A DNA stretch of 42,006 bases from Paraburkholderia sp. LEh10 (GTDB lineage Bacteria > Pseudomonadota > Gammaproteobacteria > Burkholderiales > Burkholderiaceae), in the NCBI RefSeq assembly GCF_017814945.1, contig NZ_JAGIPX010000066.1, forward strand, positions 1 to 42,006, in the 5' to 3' direction. The translations under genes and the position numbers were made by a program. The notes beneath the pieces are model-generated. The model made no database searches and was not told the DNA's origin. It worked only from the letters and a program-made list of their open reading frames with translations. Positions 35,205-42,006 of this stretch are shown here, one piece after another (position 1 is the stretch's first letter; each line of letters starts with the position of its first letter).

Positions 35205-35555
35205 GTGAGACGGGCGCGTCTGAATCATCGCGGCGAGAGTATCCCTGTCGTGGTCGATGTCGTTGAACGCGCGATCGAACGGATGCGGGGGCTGCTTGGC
35301 CGCGCATGCTTCGACATGTCGGAAGCCCTGTGGCTCGAACCGTGCAACGCGATTCACACGTTCGGCATGCGTTTTCCGATCGACGTAGTGTTTATCGATG
35401 CCAGCGGCCGCGTGCTGACGATTCATCCCGATGTGGGGCGCGCGCGCATGCTGGTCTGCTGGCGAGCGCGGGCGGCGCTCGAAATGCGCGCGCATGCGGC
35501 GCAGGCGTGGCGGATCGCGGTCGGCGATTCACTGGCATGGGAGGCGGTGTCATGA
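35205..35555 (+). CDS. DUF192 family protein
   Basis: A 116-residue protein with the DUF192 hallmark: CNAIHTFGMRFPIDVVFID, then GRVLTIHPDVGRAR and the end ALEMRAHAAQAWRIAVGDSLAW, which are the usual blocks of the small beta-fold. The N-terminus includes AIERMRGLLGR, which corresponds to the family's leading substitution-tolerant helix. The start is GTG at 35205 with AGGGG 5 bases upstream. No signal peptide is seen, although many relatives are exported. It is the first gene of a cassette: its TGA overlaps the TadE gene's ATG as ATGA. DUF192 has no agreed function, but its frequent neighbourhood with Tad/Flp pilus genes suggests a pilus-related role; here it is inference. Confidence 0.8.
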   Translation: MRRARLNHRGESIPVVVDVVERAIERMRGLLGRACFDMSEALWLEPCNAIHTFGMRFPIDVVFIDASGRVLTIHPDVGRARMLVCWRARAALEMRAHAAQAWRIAVGDSLAWEAVS

Positions 35556-36325
35556 AGCGCCGCGATGCAAGCAGGCGGCGGATCGCGGGGCAGGGGATGA
35601 CGGAATTGCTGGTTGCGGCTCCGCTTCTATTGTTCTTCGGTTTCGTGACGGTGCAGCTCGTCTTGCTGTATCAGGCGAAGTCGACGCTCGATGTCGCCGT
35701 GCTCGAAGCCGCGCGCGAAGGGGCGGTGAATCACGGCTCGATGAACGCGATTCAAGCGGGTCTGGCGCGTGGTCTTACGCCGCTGTATGCGCGTCGCGCC
35801 GATGCGCCGGGTTTTCAGGCAGCGCTGCTCGCAGCCCGGCGCGCGGTCGCGTCGATCGAAATCGTCAGCCCGACGCCCGCGATGACGCGCGACTTCGCGC
35901 GGCCTCGCTTCTATCCCGACGAAGGCGCGACACACGATGAAATCCCCAACGACACGCTGATGTATCGCGACACGGTGCGTGGCCCGGAGTCCGGCGTGAA
36001 CGTGCAGGACGCCAATCTGCTGAAGGTGCGCGTGCATTATTGCTTCGACATGGCGGTGCCCGTCGCGAACAAGGTGCTGTACTACGCGACGAATGTGATC
36101 GGCAACATCGCGGCGAACGGCGTGTTTTCGCGTGAGCCGGCGGATGCGAATGTCGATGTGTACGGTTCGCCGCGACGGCCTGACGCCGTGTGCAGCACCA
36201 CGCTCGCCGATGGATTGCAGAGCGGACGGTGGCCGGTTGCGCTCGAATCGGAGGCGGTCGTGCGGATGCAGTCGCCGTTTCCGGCGGACGTGGCCAATGA
36301 GTTTCGCGTGATGACGGGGCGTTGA
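35552..36325 (+). CDS. TadE-like pilus assembly protein (minor pseudopilin)
   Basis: A 257-residue protein with the TadE N-terminus: after a basic leader (MKRRDASRRRIAGQG) comes MTELLVAAPLLLFFGFVTVQLVLLYQAK, a pilin-like hydrophobic helix with the conserved Glu in its fourth position after the glycine, then AAREGAVNHGSM as in the TadE motif. The remaining 200 residues are periplasmic. TadE proteins are minor pilins of the type IVc (Tad/Flp) system. The other Tad genes (flp, cpaA, cpaB, tadA, tadB, tadC) are absent here. The ATG overlaps the preceding gene; the TGA overlaps the next ATG (TGATG). Confidence 0.85.
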   Translation: MKRRDASRRRIAGQGMTELLVAAPLLLFFGFVTVQLVLLYQAKSTLDVAVLEAAREGAVNHGSMNAIQAGLARGLTPLYARRADAPGFQAALLAARRAVASIEIVSPTPAMTRDFARPRFYPDEGATHDEIPNDTLMYRDTVRGPESGVNVQDANLLKVRVHYCFDMAVPVANKVLYYATNVIGNIAANGVFSREPADANVDVYGSPRRPDAVCSTTLADGLQSGRWPVALESEAVVRMQSPFPADVANEFRVMTGR

Positions 36326-36897
36326 TGCGTCGCGTGGTCGTATCCGCGATGCTGGCGTGCGCCGCAGGCGGCTGCGTTAGCGCGACGCGCGCGGCGGCGC
36401 GGGTCGAGACGGTGATCGGCGGATTGAAGAACGCTGAGGACGCTGGCGACAGCGAGCCGTTGGTCATCGACTTCGCCACGCCATTCGATGCTAAAGGCGC
36501 ACGCTCAAGCGTTCTGGCATGGACGCCCCTCGTCGAGGAAGCGGCGCGGCGTTTCGGCGTCGATAGAGCGCTGCTGCTGGCCGTCATCGACGTCGAGTCG
36601 GGTGGCAATCCGTTTGCGATGTCGCCGAAGGGCGCGAGGGGTTTGATGCAGTTGATGCCGGCAACGGGTCTCCTGCAAGGCGCCGACGATCTGTTCGATC
36701 CTTACCAGAACGTCCGGGCGGGTGCGCGTTTGCTCGACACGTTGCTCGCGAAATACGGCGAAGTCTCGTTGGCGCTCGCTGCGTATAACGCGGGTGACGG
36801 CGCAGTGCGAAAGAACGGCGGCGCGATTCCGCTGTATGGTGAAACGCAGAACTATGTGCGGCGCGTGATGGAGCGCGTGGCCAGGTACCGTCGCTAG
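36325..36897 (+). CDS. Lytic transglycosylase, SLT domain lipoprotein
   Basis: A 190-residue protein. The lipoprotein signal is MRRVVVSAMLACAAGGC with lipobox AGGC (Cys17). The SLT lysozyme-like domain (about 75-190) has the catalytic Glu91 in DVESGGNPFAMSPKGARGLMQLMPAT and the end LALAAYNAGDGAVRKNGG, as in Slt70 and MltE relatives. It cleaves peptidoglycan and often opens the wall for secretion or pilus machines. That fits its place directly after a TadE gene. It starts inside the TadE stop (TGATG at 36323-36327). The terminator after it is on the minus strand. Confidence 0.9.
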   Translation: MRRVVVSAMLACAAGGCVSATRAAARVETVIGGLKNAEDAGDSEPLVIDFATPFDAKGARSSVLAWTPLVEEAARRFGVDRALLLAVIDVESGGNPFAMSPKGARGLMQLMPATGLLQGADDLFDPYQNVRAGARLLDTLLAKYGEVSLALAAYNAGDGAVRKNGGAIPLYGETQNYVRRVMERVARYRR

Positions 36898-36907
36898 CGG
36901 GTGGACA

Positions 36908-36932
36908 AAAAAAAGCCCGGCAGAACCGGGCT
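36908..36932 (-). terminator. Rho-independent terminator of acnA
   Basis: On the minus strand AGCCCGG, loop TTCTG, CCGGGCT, followed by eight T. It lies 50 bp beyond the acnA stop. On the plus strand it lacks a T-tract. Confidence 0.9.
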
Positions 36933-36981
36933 CATAAAAGTCACTGCGTCCTCATCGAGAACGCAGCACCTGCAAAACTGC

Positions 36982-39699
<2,718 letters not shown>

Positions 39700-39747
39700 G
39701 GTAGTTTTCCTGAGGTTTCGAGGAAATGACGTTGCTACGTTTCTGAA

Positions 39748-41199
39748 CTAAATGACATACAGATCGACGTATTCATTGACCGGCATCGCTTCTAGCTTTG
39801 CCTGGTCCAGCGACACATCGAGGACCGCCTGTTGTTGCTTCGCCGGAAAGCGCCGCGCGAGGTTCGTCTTGAACTTCTCGACCAGCAGCGGGATGCCTTC
39901 GGCGCGGCGACGCTTGTGACCGATCGGATATTCGACGACCACCTCGTCGAACTTCGATCCGTCGGTGAACTCGACTGTCAGCGCATTCGCAATCGAGCGC
40001 TTGTCCGGGTCGTGATAATCCTTCGTGAATCGCGGGTCTTCCACGCAGTGCATCTTGTTGCGCAGCGCGTCGATGCGCGGGTCCTGCGCGACTGCGTCTT
40101 CATAGTCCGCTGCCGTCAGGCGCCCGAAAATGAGCGGCACCGCGATCATGTACTGGATGCAGTGATCGCGGTCGGCGGGATTGTTGAGCGGCCCTTTCTT
40201 GTCGATGATGCGAATCGCGGCTTCGTGCGTGCGAATCGTGACCTTCGCGATGTCTTCGACGCGTTTGCCGCTCGCGCTCAACTGCTGATGCAGCGTCATC
40301 GCCGCTTCAGCGGCTGTTTGCGCGTGGAATTCGGCGGGGAACGAGATCTTGAAGAGCACGTTCTCCATCACGTATGAACCGTACGGCCGCTCGAAGCTGA
40401 ACGGCTGTCCCTTGAACAGCACGTCATAGAAGCCCCACGTCTTCGCAGTCAGCACCGACGGGTAGCCCATTTCGCCCGTCTTCGCGATCAGCGCGAGGCG
40501 CACCGCGCGCGACGTTGCGTCGCCTGCTGCCCAGGACTTGCGCGAGCCCGTGTTGGGCGCATGGCGGTAGGTGCGCAGCGCATGTCCATCGACAAACGCC
40601 TGCGAGACTGCGTTGATCAGCTCATCGCGCGTCAAGCCGATCATCTGGCCGACCACCGCTGTCGAAGCGAGCTTCACGAGCAGCACATGGTCGAGGCCGA
40701 CCTTGTTGAACGAGTTTTCGAGCGCGATGCAGCCTTGAATTTCGTGCGCCTTGATCATGCCGATCAAAACGTCTTTCATGACCAGCGGCTTCTTGCCGTT
40801 GGCGATGGCGGTGCGCGAGAGCCAGTCGGCCGTCGCGAGAATGCCGCCGAGGTTGTCCGACGGATGGCCCCACTCTGCTGCGAGCCAGGTGTCGTTGAAG
40901 TCGAGCCAGCGGATCATCGCGCCGATGTTGAACGCGGCTTGCACAGGGTCCAGCTGGAACGGCGTGCCCGGCACCTTCGCGCCGTTCGGGACGATCGTGC
41001 CCGGCACGATCGGTCCCATCAGCTTGGTGCAGGCAGGGTAGGACAGGGCCTCGAGTCCGCAGCCGAGCGTGTCGATCAGACAGTTGCGCGCCGTCTCCAG
41101 CGCGAGATCGCTCTCGAGCCTGAAGTTCAGCACGTAGTCGACGATATCGACCAGCACTGTGTCCGGATCGGGCCGGACGTTGGAGACGGGTGCGGACAT
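39748..41199 (-). CDS. prpD: 2-Methylcitrate dehydratase PrpD
   Basis: A 483-residue enzyme of the MmgE/PrpD family, exactly the length of E. coli PrpD. It dehydrates 2-methylcitrate to 2-methyl-cis-aconitate in the methylcitrate cycle. The sequence has the family pattern: DIVDYVLNFRLESDLALETARNCLIDTLGCGLEAL at the start, IGAMIRWLDFNDTWLAAEWGHPSDNLGGILA in the middle, and RAEGIPLLVEKFKTN near the end. AGGAT lies 8 bases before the ATG at 41199. The 25 bp to the next gene upstream suggest a single transcript. Confidence 0.96.
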   Translation of the reverse strand: MSAPVSNVRPDPDTVLVDIVDYVLNFRLESDLALETARNCLIDTLGCGLEALSYPACTKLMGPIVPGTIVPNGAKVPGTPFQLDPVQAAFNIGAMIRWLDFNDTWLAAEWGHPSDNLGGILATADWLSRTAIANGKKPLVMKDVLIGMIKAHEIQGCIALENSFNKVGLDHVLLVKLASTAVVGQMIGLTRDELINAVSQAFVDGHALRTYRHAPNTGSRKSWAAGDATSRAVRLALIAKTGEMGYPSVLTAKTWGFYDVLFKGQPFSFERPYGSYVMENVLFKISFPAEFHAQTAAEAAMTLHQQLSASGKRVEDIAKVTIRTHEAAIRIIDKKGPLNNPADRDHCIQYMIAVPLIFGRLTAADYEDAVAQDPRIDALRNKMHCVEDPRFTKDYHDPDKRSIANALTVEFTDGSKFDEVVVEYPIGHKRRRAEGIPLLVEKFKTNLARRFPAKQQQAVLDVSLDQAKLEAMPVNEYVDLYVI

Positions 41200-41224
41200 C
41201 GAGGCTTATCCTGTTCGGCCCGTG

Positions 41225-41719
41225 TTACTGGGCCTTGTTGATGGCGTTCGACTGCGTCGGCGCGGGTGCGCCAGCCGTCATCGCAGCCGTCTTGCACTCG
41301 TCAGCCAGACGCGAGCTGTCCTTGTCCGAGAACAGCATCGCCTTGCTCGGAATCACGACGAGGTCCATGCCGCTGGCTGCGTCGTGGAAGCGGTCTGCGC
41401 CCGTCGTCGTGGCTTCACGCGGCAGGTTGTAGTTCTTGTTGCCCCAGTGGACGGTGACGATCTGGTCGCGCTTCATGTCGCCCTTCATGTCGAACGACAG
41501 ACCTTCGTTGCACGACCACTTTTCCGAACCTTCCGGCACGGCATCGACCTTCGCTTCCTTCTCCGGATTCGGCTTGCGCTTGATCAGGCGCTTGGGCTGC
41601 GGCGCCTTCGGCTTGGCATGCGTCGGCGAGGTCGACGATTGTGCGAATGCGCTGGGCGCCGTCACCAGCAGTGTCGAAGACAGAGCGCCAATAACGGTAG
41701 CGATCAGCAGTTTTTTCAT
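41225..41719 (-). CDS. Exported protein with MliC-like (lysozyme inhibitor) domain in the prp operon
   Basis: A 164-residue protein with a Sec signal (MKKLLIATVIGALSSTLLVT, cleavage after AFA at about 26). A basic Lys/Pro linker (KPKAPQPKRLIKRKPNPEKEAK) is followed by a compact domain with two cysteines (WSCNEGLSFDMKGD, RLADECKTAA). The spacing Cys-L-V-W-G-K-Y-L-R-A-T-G-F-D-SG-L-V-P and final Cys resembles MliC/PliC lysozyme inhibitors (Cys pair, a YxLPR strand), but the match is not strong. Its position between prpC and prpD makes no obvious metabolic sense. AAAGG is about 10 bases before the ATG at 41719. Confidence 0.6.
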   Translation of the reverse strand: MKKLLIATVIGALSSTLLVTAPSAFAQSSTSPTHAKPKAPQPKRLIKRKPNPEKEAKVDAVPEGSEKWSCNEGLSFDMKGDMKRDQIVTVHWGNKNYNLPREATTTGADRFHDAASGMDLVVIPSKAMLFSDKDSSRLADECKTAAMTAGAPAPTQSNAINKAQ

Positions 41720-41821
41720 GGGTGAGAACCTTTCTATCTAATTTCAATGTTTAAACAGTGCGCGATTGCGACTTCCGCAACCGCCGGGGTGCTGCACGCG
41801 CCCCGAAGCGCACAGCGGACG

Positions 41822-42006
41822 CTATTTTCTCCTATTTAGCGCCATGAATTTCAAATTCTCCGGACCCGTGTAATTCGCGCTCGGGCGGATGATCTTGTTG
41901 TCGATGCGCTGCTCGATGATATGCGCGGACCAGCCGGAGGTGCGCGAAATCACGAACAGCGGCGTGAACATCGCGGTCGGCACGCCCATCATGTGGTACG
42001 ACACGG
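41822..42006 (-). CDS. prpC: 2-Methylcitrate synthase PrpC, C-terminal end (partial)
   Basis: Only the last 61 or so codons are in the window; the gene continues beyond the right edge. The fragment PLFVISRTSGWSAHIIEQR, DNKIIRPSANYTGPENLKF is the end of the citrate synthase fold, and the end IIRPSANYTGPE is typical of PrpC. The enzyme condenses propionyl-CoA with oxaloacetate. It ends with TAG at 41822. It precedes the small exported protein gene by 102 bp, in which a weak hairpin TTGCG/CGCAA occurs. Confidence 0.88.
   Translation of the reverse strand, partial: VSYHMMGVPTAMFTPLFVISRTSGWSAHIIEQRIDNKIIRPSANYTGPENLKFMALNRRK

Noticed and set aside
34873..35208. 111-codon plus-strand ORF over the candidate sRNA
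   Set aside because: It crosses the terminator and two stems and has no ribosome site or domain.

Overview
The window looks like a piece of a Burkholderiaceae replicon, most like Paraburkholderia. The DNA is GC-rich with strong G/C at third codon positions. The content also fits: a Cys-type intracellular PHB depolymerase, a prpC / small exported protein / prpD / acnA methylcitrate block, a BvgA-like response regulator, and many short GC-rich intergenic palindromes. This placement is inference from gene content. I see no rRNA, tRNA, CRISPR array, transposase, integrase or phage gene.

Layout. 1-5.8 kb: an extragenic palindrome, a PaaI-type thioesterase (-), a methyl-accepting chemotaxis protein (+), an AGE-family epimerase (-), a broken MgtC-like remnant (+), a three-copy hairpin repeat and a single-pass membrane protein of unknown function (+). 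5.8-10.2 kb: two small proteins, a flavin reductase-like protein, PHB depolymerase (-) and a glutathione transferase (+). 10.3-15.3 kb: CopA copper ATPase with a CueR-type operator, a PaiB-type FMN-binding protein (-) and a DUF1254/DUF1214 lipoprotein (+). 15.5-21 kb: a 1257-residue AsmA-like/DUF748 envelope protein, an NlpD-like LysM/LytM lipoprotein and an RlpA-like protein, all linked to the cell envelope.

21-27.6 kb: a MocR/PdxR-type regulator (-) faces a four-gene polyamine-type ABC transporter (ATPase, binding protein, two permeases). An array of covarying hairpins lies between the binding-protein gene and the permease genes. 27.8-33.4 kb: a GlsB/YeaQ-type membrane protein, then a tightly coupled minus-strand efflux operon (TetR regulator, HlyD-type adaptor, ABC ATPase, ABC-2 permease, TolC-like outer membrane lipoprotein).

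33.7-36.9 kb: a BvgA-like response regulator with a free-standing Hpt protein, a candidate small RNA gene, and an overlapping DUF192-TadE-lytic transglycosylase cassette. 37-42 kb (-): acnA, prpD, a small exported MliC-like protein and the 3' end of prpC, forming the propionate (2-methylcitrate) route.

The strongest unexplained signals are two. One is the hairpin repeat family (three loci, at least ten copies), whose outer stem changes by paired substitutions and by G-U pairs that mostly fit the plus-strand RNA. The other is the three-hairpin candidate sRNA at 34.9 kb.
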